From DATFVA01 sp963747755 (lineage in GTDB: Bacteria > Bacteroidota > Ignavibacteria > Ignavibacteriales > Ignavibacteriaceae), in assembly GCA_963747755.1 (NCBI GenBank), contig CAVVGK010000014.1, positions 1,116,001 to 1,180,000 on the forward strand: a DNA stretch of 64,000 nt, read 5' to 3'. Shown here piece after piece: positions 42,340-50,910 of the stretch. The notes below the pieces were generated by a model. That model had not been told where the DNA came from. It was given only the letters and a program-made list of their open reading frames with translations, and ran no database searches. Every line of letters starts with the position of its first letter. Within the stretch, counting starts at the first letter, position 1. A program made the position numbers and the translations under genes.

Positions 42340-45192
42340 TTACTTCATCAGAACCATCTTCTTTATTGAAGACTGTGTTCCGGCTTCAAGCTTGTATATA
42401 TAAACCCCGCTAGCAAGATTGGAAGCATTGAAGTTTACGTCGTGCTGACCTGATTTCTGAATTCCGTCAACAAGAGTCATAACTTTTTCACCGAGAAGGT
42501 TATAAACATTCAGTTTCACATGCTGTTCAGCAGGAATCGAATATTGTATAAGCGTTGTCGGGTTAAAAGGATTCGGATAATTCTGAGCCAATGAGAATAC
42601 TTTAGGAGCAGTAACTTCAACCTCTACTTCGTTTGAATAAGAGGATGATCCATTCAGATCTATCTGTCTCAACCTGTATGTATACTGACCTCCATCTACC
42701 TTATTATCTGAGAAGGTGTAGCTCTTTGGTTCAGTTGTGGTTCCGAAACCGGCTACATATCCGACTTTCTGGTATTCGCCGTTTGACGATTTACGTTCTA
42801 TATCGAAGCCTTTATTGTTAGTCTCTGTAGCAGTTGACCAGTTTAGATTGACCGCTCCATTATTTGCAGAAGCAGTAAATGAGGAAAGTTCAACCGGAGT
42901 AATGTAGAAATAATCAACAACTATATAAGGAGGATTAGTTTCATCCCATCCGTCAAAGTTGATGTAATATGTCGTGGAGAAATCACGATCAACAATACCT
43001 GTGGCAAACCAGCCTTGCGAACCAGTAACAGCATCCTGAAGATCTGAAACAGCTCCGTTTTCCATTGACCAGGTATGCCATCCCGTTGAGAATGTTTGTG
43101 CTTCATTCGAATATACATAAGCAACACCCTGATCATATCCAGCCATTGCATCAGCATATATAACAGATGCACTGGAGGTTACAGGGTTATCAGCCATTGG
43201 AGTAGCACTCCAATACGGCCAGTTAGTTGCGTTCACGAATCCATTAAGTGAAATTCCCGTAACGGTGGCTTGACTCGGAATAGAACTTATATCAAAAGCC
43301 ATCCAGCCTATTTCAGGATCGATAGTTCTAACTTCACTGATATCCGTTTTTGTAGTTCCGTCAGTTGTACCGGTCCAGTAATCAGCACTCTGCGGATAGA
43401 GTGTATCTGAGACCATATGGAAATTGGGATCCTGTATTGTTTTGAAATGGAAAGTAATGCTAGAAGAGCATGTATCGCCGATTTCAACAACTTTCCAGTA
43501 GTAAGTTGTATAATAATCTAACGGCAGATAGCTTGGATCTATATTCCATGAAGTTGAGAGGGAACCTGACTGTACTAGATCAAGTGCAGCCGGGTTTGTT
43601 CCAAAATAGAGTTCGTTTTCGTTATCTCCCGTTCCGTTGTCCCATGTAAGCTGTGCAAGGTTGATATCGACATCAGTAGCTCCGTTAACCGGATTTGGAT
43701 TTGAAGCTGCTTCGATCTGACAGGGAGGTTCAAAGGTAACCTGTGTGGTCCATGCCTGGTAGATTCCTGTAATATCATCGCACCAGTAAGGATAAACAAC
43801 ACCGTTTGATTCTACTATACCGATGTAATCACCCTGGTAACCGCCGGCAAGACCAGAAATAGGCTTTGGTCTGAAGCTATGATCACTTACCTGGAAGTCT
43901 TCAAATGTAACACCGCCGTCAGTTGATCTTGATACATAAACCTGTGCAGAATCAGGAAGTCCGCTTACCGGTTCAGAATTTCTTGTATCGTAATAAACTA
44001 CATTGACAGCACCATCTTCACCTACACAAACTGCAGGCATATATTGATATTGTCCGTTATTCGGTGCATCCTGATTTACTCTTATACCGGCAGACCAGGT
44101 AGTACCGCCATCCATAGAGATATGCATAACTATATCTGCATCAGAACCAGCCGGAGCAAGATTTTTCTCAGCAGTTACTATATACATCCATCCGTTTCTT
44201 GGGCCGCTTGAAATATCAATCGCCATCCAGGGAAAATCGTTAACCCTGATCTGACTGCCGCCGGGAAAGTTGAGACTGCCTCTGATACCGTTACAATCAT
44301 ATATATTGTTAGTGTATGTCCACGTTGCACCGCCGTCGGTCGACTTTCCTAATCCAACAAAATCTCCGGTATATGGACTGCCGGCGACAGGATTCTGCCA
44401 TGCAACATAGATGGTCCCGTCAGGACCAACCACACCATTCACACCCTGTGAGTAGTGTCCCGATGCATTCGTATTTATATGCTGAAATGATGACCAGTTT
44501 ACTCCTCCGTTTGTGGAATGAGCAACTGTTGCAGATGGGTTGGTTTGACTGAAATCCGACCAGGTAACGTAAGCGTTGCCGAGATAAGGACTTCCTGCAA
44601 CGTTATCAACTGCGGTATGGTTTTTATCCATTGAACCTGACTGTAAAACTGCACCTGTCGACCAGGTAGAGCCGTAATCTGTTGAATAAGCTGCCTTAAT
44701 TGAATTGTATGAACCCGGCAGATATGACATGTACAACGTTCCGTCAGGACCAACGCCGGGACCAGGGTCGCCGCCATGGTCCGATATTGGTGAAGCAGAA
44801 CATGTATCGCTTCCGAACCAGTTATTTCCACCGTCTATAGAAACATAAACTCCTTCACTGAAAAAGAATGAACTTGAAATAAAAACGTTTGATGAAGCAA
44901 AAAGAATATTCGGGTCCATTCCTCTTGTAATGGGTACTTCACTTTGTGAAGCATTGCTCGGATGAACACGGAAATTCGGTAATACTTCTACAACCTGATC
45001 CCGGAAGTTGTAGGTTAAAGGTTTTGTGTTGGGATTTCTGTACTCAAGGTTTCCGGGGGGAACATCATAAAATTGTCCCTCTTTCGGAAAGTGGATACTC
45101 CACATCCTTGGATCTGTGTTTTGAGCAAATGAGTTCATTGTCCATACTGCAATGATGCCAAGTATGACAATAAGCGGTAAATGCCTCCTCAT
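42340..45192 (-). CDS. Large secreted BNR-repeat/FN3 protein with T9SS type A sorting domain (paralogue B)
   Basis: A 950-residue exported protein whose signal peptide (MRRHLPLIVILGIIAVWTM...FAQ) differs from that of paralogue A by one residue. The N-terminal half has Asp-box turns (SIDGGNNWF, STDYGSTWS, STDGGATWT, SMDGGTTWS, STDGGVTF), followed by FN3-like NPVNGATDVDINLAQLTW. The next 175 residues differ from paralogue A: MVSDTLYPQSADYWTGTTDG and MAFDISSIPSQATVTGISL suggest a DNRLRE-like module. It ends with VELSSFTASANNGAVNLNW and LAQNYPNPFNPTTLIQY...KKMVLMK. It should be secreted by the type IX system. Function is unknown. Confidence 0.88.
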   Translation of the reverse strand: MRRHLPLIVILGIIAVWTMNSFAQNTDPRMWSIHFPKEGQFYDVPPGNLEYRNPNTKPLTYNFRDQVVEVLPNFRVHPSNASQSEVPITRGMDPNILFASSNVFISSSFFFSEGVYVSIDGGNNWFGSDTCSASPISDHGGDPGPGVGPDGTLYMSYLPGSYNSIKAAYSTDYGSTWSTGAVLQSGSMDKNHTAVDNVAGSPYLGNAYVTWSDFSQTNPSATVAHSTNGGVNWSSFQHINTNASGHYSQGVNGVVGPDGTIYVAWQNPVAGSPYTGDFVGLGKSTDGGATWTYTNNIYDCNGIRGSLNFPGGSQIRVNDFPWMAIDISSGPRNGWMYIVTAEKNLAPAGSDADIVMHISMDGGTTWSAGIRVNQDAPNNGQYQYMPAVCVGEDGAVNVVYYDTRNSEPVSGLPDSAQVYVSRSTDGGVTFEDFQVSDHSFRPKPISGLAGGYQGDYIGIVESNGVVYPYWCDDITGIYQAWTTQVTFEPPCQIEAASNPNPVNGATDVDINLAQLTWDNGTGDNENELYFGTNPAALDLVQSGSLSTSWNIDPSYLPLDYYTTYYWKVVEIGDTCSSSITFHFKTIQDPNFHMVSDTLYPQSADYWTGTTDGTTKTDISEVRTIDPEIGWMAFDISSIPSQATVTGISLNGFVNATNWPYWSATPMADNPVTSSASVIYADAMAGYDQGVAYVYSNEAQTFSTGWHTWSMENGAVSDLQDAVTGSQGWFATGIVDRDFSTTYYINFDGWDETNPPYIVVDYFYITPVELSSFTASANNGAVNLNWSTATETNNKGFDIERKSSNGEYQKVGYVAGFGTTTEPKSYTFSDNKVDGGQYTYRLRQIDLNGSSSYSNEVEVEVTAPKVFSLAQNYPNPFNPTTLIQYSIPAEQHVKLNVYNLLGEKVMTLVDGIQKSGQHDVNFNASNLASGVYIYKLEAGTQSSIKKMVLMK

Positions 45193-45205
45193 AAGGTCTC
45201 CTTAT
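45191..45205 (-). promoter_or_regulatory. Palindrome over the Shine-Dalgarno and start codon (second copy)
   Basis: Identical to 41944-41958: AUAAGGAGACCUUAU in the mRNA, placing AAGGAG and the first two start-codon bases in opposite arms of a 6-bp stem. Confidence 0.6.
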
Positions 45206-45621
45206 TGGTTAGGTTTAACATGTAGGTTATTTATTTAGATCATTAATACTTAAATGATTTTTCTTCTATCGGATGATCAGCGTTCCTTTTCCGAACATGA
45301 CTCATAAATTCAGAGAGAAATAAACACTTCGCACCCTATGAGCAGACAAAAGTTTGCCCGGAGAAATAAATTATTTCTATTATCGATAGGGGGAAAATTG
45401 AAAAGGTCAATCGTATCAATTATTATTTGTCAAATCTCAATTATTTATTCATTTACAAAGGTTTAATTAAAATACTAATATTTATTTATAAAAAACAAAA
45501 TTTTTTATAAGTATTTTACTTCTGCAGCAGGCTACCGGATTCGGGGCGATAAATGTAAAAATATAATATATTGTAACATTATTAATAGATATTGAGAAGG
45601 AATTAAGACTGGCTGGCTTAA
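45193..45621. other. 429-base divergent intergenic region
   Basis: It separates the minus-strand paralogue B from the plus-strand glycosyltransferase. A possible three-way junction, closed by CCCTAT (45334-45339) and ATAGGG (45386-45391) with inner hairpins GCAGAC/GTTTGC and AGAAAT/ATTTCT, lies in the middle. The rest is very AT-rich without a recognised gene. Confidence 0.45.
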
Positions 45622-46692
45622 ATGATATTAATCATAGCGATCTATTTTATATTTATGCTCCTGCTATTACTTGGATATCTCAAATTCATTTCATCCAGAC
45701 GTTTGAACTCTACTACAACAAAAATATCTATAATTATACCCGCTAAAAATGAAGCATCGATCCTCAAGGATTCTATCAATTCGCTAAAAAGACTTGATTA
45801 CCCGGAACAGAACTTTGAAGTAATAATAGTCGATGATCAATCATCCGATAATACTTACAAATTAGCTTCGAGGATGATAGGTACTAAAAATCACTTTAGG
45901 ATAATCAGGGCAAATAATAAAACTTTACCCGGTAAAAGGGGTGCTTTGCTGCGGGGAATCGAAGAATCAAAGTACCCGTTTATTATGATGACTGATGCCG
46001 ACTGCCTTCCCTGTCCGGGATGGCTGAATGCCGCATCCGCATTATTTGAACAAGGTTATGAATTTATTCTTGGACCAGCTCCGCTGATCAGGCAGCAGAA
46101 TAATTTTATCAGTAGTGTTTCCTGTATGGATAACCTGAAAAACCATTTCCTTTCTTTTAGCCTGGCTTCACTAGGATTACCATATACTGCGGCTGCGAGA
46201 AATATGGGTATTTCCAAAGAAGCTTTTTTCAAAATAGGCGGTTATACCAACACGCAGGATACTGTGAGCGGGGATGATGATCTTTTACTGCGTGAAGCAG
46301 TAAAAAATAACCTGAAGATAAAAGCTTTTGATGATAAGAATGCAATGGTCTTTTCTGATACGCCATTATCTCCGTCAGAATATTTAAGACAGAAGGCCAG
46401 GCATACTCAGTCGTCCCTGCATTACCTATTTAAACATAAGATCATACTTGGTTCCTGGCATCTGCTCAACCTTTTTATGATATTCTCCCCTATTTTGATA
46501 TTTCTTGATTTCAACTTTATCTGGCCTGCAGCGGTTAAGCTTTCGTCTGATATAATAGTGTTATCTCTTATCCGGAAAAGATATGGTTACGGGTTTAATC
46601 CCATCGAGCTGATTTACCTGGATATTACATATGAAATTTTCCTGGTAATAAATTTCCTCAACTCATTATCCGGGAAAGTGGAGTGGAAATAA
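45622..46692 (+). CDS. Membrane-bound family 2 glycosyltransferase
   Basis: A 356-residue inverting glycosyltransferase. An N-terminal helix (MILIIAIYFIFMLLLLLGYL) precedes the GT-A domain, which starts ISIIIPAKNEASILKDSI and has VIIVDDQSSDNT, the metal-binding MTDADCLPCPGW and a GDDDLLLREAV motif. A QKARH segment near residue 257 stands where processive family 2 enzymes have QxxRW. Two or three C-terminal helices (LLNLFMIFSPILIFLDF and following) complete it. The sugar and acceptor are unknown. The next gene overlaps by ten bases, so a small surface-glycan unit with the methyltransferase is likely. Confidence 0.88.
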   Translation: MILIIAIYFIFMLLLLLGYLKFISSRRLNSTTTKISIIIPAKNEASILKDSINSLKRLDYPEQNFEVIIVDDQSSDNTYKLASRMIGTKNHFRIIRANNKTLPGKRGALLRGIEESKYPFIMMTDADCLPCPGWLNAASALFEQGYEFILGPAPLIRQQNNFISSVSCMDNLKNHFLSFSLASLGLPYTAAARNMGISKEAFFKIGGYTNTQDTVSGDDDLLLREAVKNNLKIKAFDDKNAMVFSDTPLSPSEYLRQKARHTQSSLHYLFKHKIILGSWHLLNLFMIFSPILIFLDFNFIWPAAVKLSSDIIVLSLIRKRYGYGFNPIELIYLDITYEIFLVINFLNSLSGKVEWK

Positions 46693-47501
46693 GAAAAATT
46701 GTATGGTTGGATAAGGGCCATCCCAACTACAGCAGGTGGAAACGGGGAAGGGACCTGCTTAATCAACGAGCTTCTGTTGTTCAAAAAATTATCTGCGGGG
46801 GAATAAAATGCAGTGCGTTGGATATACTTGACCTTGGCTCTGGTGAGGGAGGAACCTCTGCCCTGTTTGCTGAAAGCAACAATGTTATAAGTTTTGACTT
46901 GAGCCTGGTAAGATTAAGAAGACAGAAGGAAAACTTTTCCAATTATTTTCTGATTAATGGCAGAGCCGAAACCCTTCCGTTCAGGAACTCATCCTTCGAC
47001 CTGATTATTCTCCAGGATGTAATTGAACATATGACAGATCCTGTTCTATTCGTCCATGAATTATCAAGAGTGCTGAGAAATGATGGTTCAATCTATTTGA
47101 GCACACCTAACAGGAATTCATTATTTAATATAGTCTCCGACCCTCACTGGGGTATTCCGCTTCTTGCATTATTTAATAGACGAGATATTAAAAAATATTT
47201 TTTAAGATATTTCAGAAAAAGTGAACTTTCGAGGAATGACATTGCCCAGCTGCTTTCATTGAGGAAACTGAAGGATTTATTCAAAGAATATAAGCTGAAT
47301 TTAAAAACAAGGGAGGCAGTAAGTTTACTGGATCAAAATCCGGAGGGAATTCTGTGGAGCAATTTTCACCTTTTCCTGCTGAGATTTCTGTTAAAAACGG
47401 GCCTAATTTCAGTTCTGAAAAAAGCAGCATCAAATAAAAATGGATTAATAAATAATTATTTTACCCCTACGTTCTATGCCATGCTGCAAAAAGATATTTA
47501 G
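46683..47501 (+). CDS. Class I SAM-dependent methyltransferase
   Basis: A 272-residue protein. The GTG at 46683 lies within the end of the glycosyltransferase gene, giving a 10-base overlap; no later in-frame start precedes the conserved core. Motif I is LDILDLGSGEGGTSALFA, the acidic loop ISFDLSLVRLRRQ, motif post-I ETLPFRNSSFDLIILQDVIEHM and the following LRNDGSIYLSTPNRNS. The core is UbiE/Methyltransf_11-like with a C-terminal extension of about 110 residues of unknown fold. Pairing with a glycosyltransferase suggests methylation of a sugar or lipid-linked glycan (inference). Confidence 0.87.
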   Translation: MEIRKIVWLDKGHPNYSRWKRGRDLLNQRASVVQKIICGGIKCSALDILDLGSGEGGTSALFAESNNVISFDLSLVRLRRQKENFSNYFLINGRAETLPFRNSSFDLIILQDVIEHMTDPVLFVHELSRVLRNDGSIYLSTPNRNSLFNIVSDPHWGIPLLALFNRRDIKKYFLRYFRKSELSRNDIAQLLSLRKLKDLFKEYKLNLKTREAVSLLDQNPEGILWSNFHLFLLRFLLKTGLISVLKKAASNKNGLINNYFTPTFYAMLQKDI

Positions 47502-47559
47502 TAATTAGTTTGAACTTTTTGTTTAATGACATATTTTTGCCTGTAAAATTGTGGTTATA

Positions 47560-47952
47560 ATGGAATATAGGGAACTGGCAGATTTAGCTGCAGCAGCGAA
47601 GGACAAAGCAATTCCTACCTATTCGAAATTCAGGGTAGGTTCGGCACTCTTAACAGATGATGATCGGGTATTTACAGGCGGAAATATTGAATCAAGCTCT
47701 TACAGTCTCACGCTTTGTGCTGAAAGGGTTGCCCTTTTTAAAGCTCTCTCCGAAGGATACAGAACTTTTAAGGCCATAGCGATTGCAAGCGATGATCCTG
47801 ACTTTTGTCCCCCCTGCGGATCCTGCCGCCAGGTTCTAAATGACTTCTGTAGTGGGATAGACGTTGTCCTTTTAAATCATAAGAACGAATTGAAAATTTT
47901 TAAACTTGGTGAACTTATACCCTTCCCATTCGGGGATGCTAATTTAAAGTAA
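47560..47952 (+). CDS. cdd: Cytidine deaminase
   Basis: A 130-residue zinc enzyme that deaminates cytidine and deoxycytidine to uridine. From the ATG at 47560 it begins MEYRELADLAAAAKDKA, the expected start; a GTG at 47551 would add three residues. The catalytic motifs are SKFRVGSALL, GGNIESSSYSLTLCAERVAL (Cys and Glu) and CPPCGSCRQVLNDF, so the zinc ligands C...PCGxC and the catalytic Glu are intact. It leads the salvage group cdd-tdk-nupC-punA. Confidence 0.95.
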   Translation: MEYRELADLAAAAKDKAIPTYSKFRVGSALLTDDDRVFTGGNIESSSYSLTLCAERVALFKALSEGYRTFKAIAIASDDPDFCPPCGSCRQVLNDFCSGIDVVLLNHKNELKIFKLGELIPFPFGDANLK

Positions 47953-47962
47953 AGAGAAATTT

Positions 47963-48547
47963 ATGATGGAATATACTCCCCATTCTCTACCGAGGAACAC
48001 CGGCTGGATAGAAGTAATCGCCGGTTGTATGTTCAGCGGGAAAACAGAGGAATTAATAAGAAGGCTCCGTCGTGCTGAGATTGCCCGGCAGAGCGTGCTC
48101 GTATTTAAACCCCGTATTGACACCAGGTTTTCTGCCAAGGCAATTGTATCTCACAGTGATCAGTCGTTGCCGTCTTTATTAATCGATAATCCGAACGATA
48201 TCCTCGAGCTTGCGGCAGATATACAGGTTGTTGGTATAGATGAAGCGCAGTTCTTTTCTATGGGCATAGTAGATGTCTGCAATACCCTCGCGAACCAGGG
48301 AAAACGTGTGATAGCAGCAGGACTTGATCAGGATTATAAGGGCGTCCCTTTTGAGCCAATGCCCCAGCTGCTTGCAATTGCAGAATATATTACAAAAACC
48401 CTGGCTATTTGTATGGTATGCGGGAACCCTGCTGATAAAACTCAGAGAAAAACTCATTCAGCCGAGCGGGTGGTTGTCGGTGCAGCAGATATTTATGAAG
48501 CACGTTGCAGAAAATGTCATTACATACCTAAGGAAGAAGGACTTTAA
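47963..48547 (+). CDS. tdk: Thymidine kinase
   Basis: A 194-residue type II thymidine kinase that phosphorylates thymidine for dTTP salvage. It begins with PRNTGWIEVIAGCMFSGKTEELIRRLRRA (P-loop), then VFKPRIDTRF, GIDEAQFF (Mg and catalytic Glu), AAGLDQDYKG and the zinc ribbon CMVCGNPA...CRKCH. It starts 10 bases after cdd and its TAA shares one base with the ATG of the transporter gene, so expression is coupled. Confidence 0.96.
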   Translation: MMEYTPHSLPRNTGWIEVIAGCMFSGKTEELIRRLRRAEIARQSVLVFKPRIDTRFSAKAIVSHSDQSLPSLLIDNPNDILELAADIQVVGIDEAQFFSMGIVDVCNTLANQGKRVIAAGLDQDYKGVPFEPMPQLLAIAEYITKTLAICMVCGNPADKTQRKTHSAERVVVGAADIYEARCRKCHYIPKEEGL

Positions 48548-49899
48548 TGGATATTATTGGAATACTCCGGGGGATTCTCGGTCTTATTTTACTTTTGGGT
48601 ATAGCTTTCCTTTTTTCAAATAATAAAAAAAATATTAACTGGCGACTCGTTATAAGCGGGATAGTTCTCCAGGTAATTTTCGCCATTCTTATCCTTAAAG
48701 GTGATTATCTGGGAACAATATTCTCGCCGCTTGGCTGGCCGAAGGACTTCTTTTACTGGGTGAGCGGTTTCTTTGTTCTGCTGTTAAATTTCACTACCGA
48801 AGGTGCAAAATTTGTTTTCGGAAACCTAGCTGTATCTCCCGGTCAGGATGGGAGTCTGGGTATGTTCTTCGCCTTCCAGGTGCTGCCTACAATTATTTTC
48901 TTTGCCAGCCTCATGTCAATAATGTATTACCTCGGGATAATGCAGAGGATAGTACAGGGAATGGCATGGGTAATGGCAAAGTTTATGGGAACCAGCGGTG
49001 CCGAGTCGCTTTCCTGTACTGCTAATATTTTCGTGGGACAAACAGAAGCTCCCCTGATGATTAAACCTTTTATAAAAGGAATGACTCGAAGCGAGATCCT
49101 TACTATTATGGTAGGAGGAATGGCAACAATTGCCGGCGGGGTCATGGCAGCGTATATTCAGATCCTTGGAAATTCTTATGCACAAACACTGGGGATCCCT
49201 TTAGACCAGGCACGCCAGATGTTTGCAACTCAGCTGCTCGGGGCAAGTGTAATGGCTGCTCCTGCGGCACTTGTTATTTCAAAAATACTATTCCCCGAAA
49301 CAACAGATCCTGAAACAAAAGGTACGGTAAAAGTTAAGATTGAAAAGAATGCATCCAATGTAGTTGAGGCCGCAGCAAATGGAGCGTCAGATGGTCTTAT
49401 GCTTGCACTCAATGTAGGAGCAATGCTGATTGCTTTTATAGCTCTTATTGCCTTGATCAACTATCTGCTGCAGGGATTAGGCGACCTCACGGGCTGGAAT
49501 ACAGCACTACAACAGACATACGGCAAACCCTTGAATTTTCAGCTGTTACTTGGCTGGGTTCTCCAATTTATTGCATTTGGTATCGGAGTTCCCTGGCACG
49601 ATGCATTGAATTTCGGAAGTCTCCTTGGAACCAAAATAGTGTTAAATGAATTCGTTGCCTACCTCGACCTCGGCAGTTTAATAGAAGCAAAACAGATCCT
49701 CGATCCCAAGACTATCCTGATGGCAACTTATGCCTTATGCGGATTTGCCAATTTCAGTTCTATAGCTATTCAGATCGGAGGATTAAGTCCTTTAGCTCCG
49801 ACACGCAAACCGGATATTGCTTCGCTGGGTTTAAAAGCCGTGCTCGGAGGCTCACTGGCAACTCTTATGACTGCAACTCTGGCAGGTATACTATTTTAA
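48547..49899 (+). CDS. NupC/CNT family nucleoside transporter
   Basis: A 450-residue concentrative nucleoside transporter, importing nucleosides with H+ or Na+. The CNT signature regions SCTANIFVGQTEAPLMIKPF and YALCGFANFSSIAIQIGGL are present, and the N-terminal DIIGILRGILGLILLLGIAFLFS helix and the LIAFIALIALINYLL helix match the fold. It lies directly between tdk and purine nucleoside phosphorylase, so it should supply their substrates. The coupling ion cannot be told from sequence. Confidence 0.94.
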   Translation: MDIIGILRGILGLILLLGIAFLFSNNKKNINWRLVISGIVLQVIFAILILKGDYLGTIFSPLGWPKDFFYWVSGFFVLLLNFTTEGAKFVFGNLAVSPGQDGSLGMFFAFQVLPTIIFFASLMSIMYYLGIMQRIVQGMAWVMAKFMGTSGAESLSCTANIFVGQTEAPLMIKPFIKGMTRSEILTIMVGGMATIAGGVMAAYIQILGNSYAQTLGIPLDQARQMFATQLLGASVMAAPAALVISKILFPETTDPETKGTVKVKIEKNASNVVEAAANGASDGLMLALNVGAMLIAFIALIALINYLLQGLGDLTGWNTALQQTYGKPLNFQLLLGWVLQFIAFGIGVPWHDALNFGSLLGTKIVLNEFVAYLDLGSLIEAKQILDPKTILMATYALCGFANFSSIAIQIGGLSPLAPTRKPDIASLGLKAVLGGSLATLMTATLAGILF

Positions 49900-49902
49900 T
49901 TT

Positions 49903-50730
49903 ATGCTTGATATCGATTTCAAATATAAAGACCTCATTTCTCATCTCAGGAAAATTAAACCTTTCGACCCTGAAATCGGTATAATACTCGGCAGCGGGCT
50001 GGGGGATTTTGCCGATAGCGTCGAGACGAAACAATCTGTTTCAACCTCAGACCTTGCTTCCTATCCCATTTCTACTATCGAAGGCCACCGGGGTAAGATT
50101 CATTTTGCTCAATTTGGCGGAAAGAAACTTCTCCTTTTCCAGGGAAGAATACATTTCTATGAGGGTTATCATTTGTCAGAATGCATTCTTCCGGCGTATA
50201 TATGCGGTGAGCTTGGTATAAAATACTTCATTGCTACTAATGCTGCCGGAGGTGTGAATCATGATTTTGTACCCGGAGATCTCATGCTGACTACCTCCTT
50301 CCTTGGTATAAATCTTAAAAAAGAGATGACTGAACTACTTGGAATCTCAGGAATAGATGAGAAAAGGAATTTTTTGCGGTTTCCTTCGCCGGAGTTAAAT
50401 ACAATCATCATGAAGGCTGCAGCAAAGGAAAATATTTCACTTAAGGAAGGCATCTACTGGTACAATAAAGGTCCCGTTTATGAAACACCCGCAGAAATTA
50501 GAATGATAAGAAAGTTTGGAGCTGATGCTGTCGGTATGTCAACTATACCCGAAGCATACTACGCAGCAGGCCTCGGAATAAAAACTTCATCAATCTCCTG
50601 TATAACAAATTATGCAGCAGGCATCTCAGACAGAAAGTTATCGCATTCTGAAGTAACTGAAACAGCAGGCAGGGTAAAAGAAAAATTTGAAAGGCTGATT
50701 AAAGCAATTCTTTCACTGGATTTCAGTTAA
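49903..50730 (+). CDS. punA: Purine nucleoside phosphorylase, trimeric type
   Basis: A 275-residue enzyme that splits purine nucleosides with phosphate. Motifs of the trimeric PNP (DeoD/PunA-II) group are IGIILGSGLGDFAD (phosphate Ser), STIEGHRGKIHFAQ, GRIHFYEGYHLSEC, FIATNAAGGVNHDF, the substrate-binding YETPAEIRMIRKFGADAVGMSTIPE and CITNYAAGIS (Asn). It starts 3 bases after the transporter stop. With cdd and tdk it completes a nucleoside salvage operon. Confidence 0.95.
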   Translation: MLDIDFKYKDLISHLRKIKPFDPEIGIILGSGLGDFADSVETKQSVSTSDLASYPISTIEGHRGKIHFAQFGGKKLLLFQGRIHFYEGYHLSECILPAYICGELGIKYFIATNAAGGVNHDFVPGDLMLTTSFLGINLKKEMTELLGISGIDEKRNFLRFPSPELNTIIMKAAAKENISLKEGIYWYNKGPVYETPAEIRMIRKFGADAVGMSTIPEAYYAAGLGIKTSSISCITNYAAGISDRKLSHSEVTETAGRVKEKFERLIKAILSLDFS

Positions 50731-50757
50731 ACTATATTCTTATCATATAGTGTTTTT
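50731..50757 (+). terminator. Probable terminator after punA
   Basis: An AT-rich stem ACTATAT / ATATAGT directly after the stop codon is followed by a seven-T run (GTTTTTTT). The stem has only one or two GC pairs, so termination may be weak. A stronger hairpin follows at 50788-50807. Confidence 0.5.
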
Positions 50758-50787
50758 TTAATTAAAAACAGCTTTGAGGGCAATATT

Positions 50788-50807
50788 TCTGCCTGAATAC
50801 AGGCAGA
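50788..50807 (+). terminator. GC-rich hairpin between punA and secD
   Basis: TCTGCCTG-AATA-CAGGCAGA, an 8-bp perfect stem with a 4-base loop, lacking a downstream T-run. It may be a rho-dependent or weak terminator or an mRNA-stabilising element. Confidence 0.4.
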
Positions 50808-50835
50808 TATTATTATGTGCTAACCTTAATATTTA

Positions 50836-50864
50836 TTGACTTTCTTACCCTTATAAGGTAATTT
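50836..50864 (+). promoter_or_regulatory. Probable sigma-70 promoter of secDF
   Basis: TTGACT (50836-50841), 17 bases, TAATTT (50859-50864), about 50 bases ahead of the secD start. A good -35 and acceptable -10. Confidence 0.5.
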
Positions 50865-50910
50865 TGACTCTTAATTATTTTTAACAACTCATTCAGAAAC
50901 ATAGCTTAAT

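Noticed and set aside
45320..45400. Minus-strand GGGCAAAC and GGGTGCGAAG resembling parts of a c-di-GMP (GEMM-I) riboswitch ahead of paralogue B
   Set aside because: The GCAAAC part pairs as a plain hairpin with GTCTGC, the conserved loop and receptor sequences are missing, and the spacing differs from the consensus.
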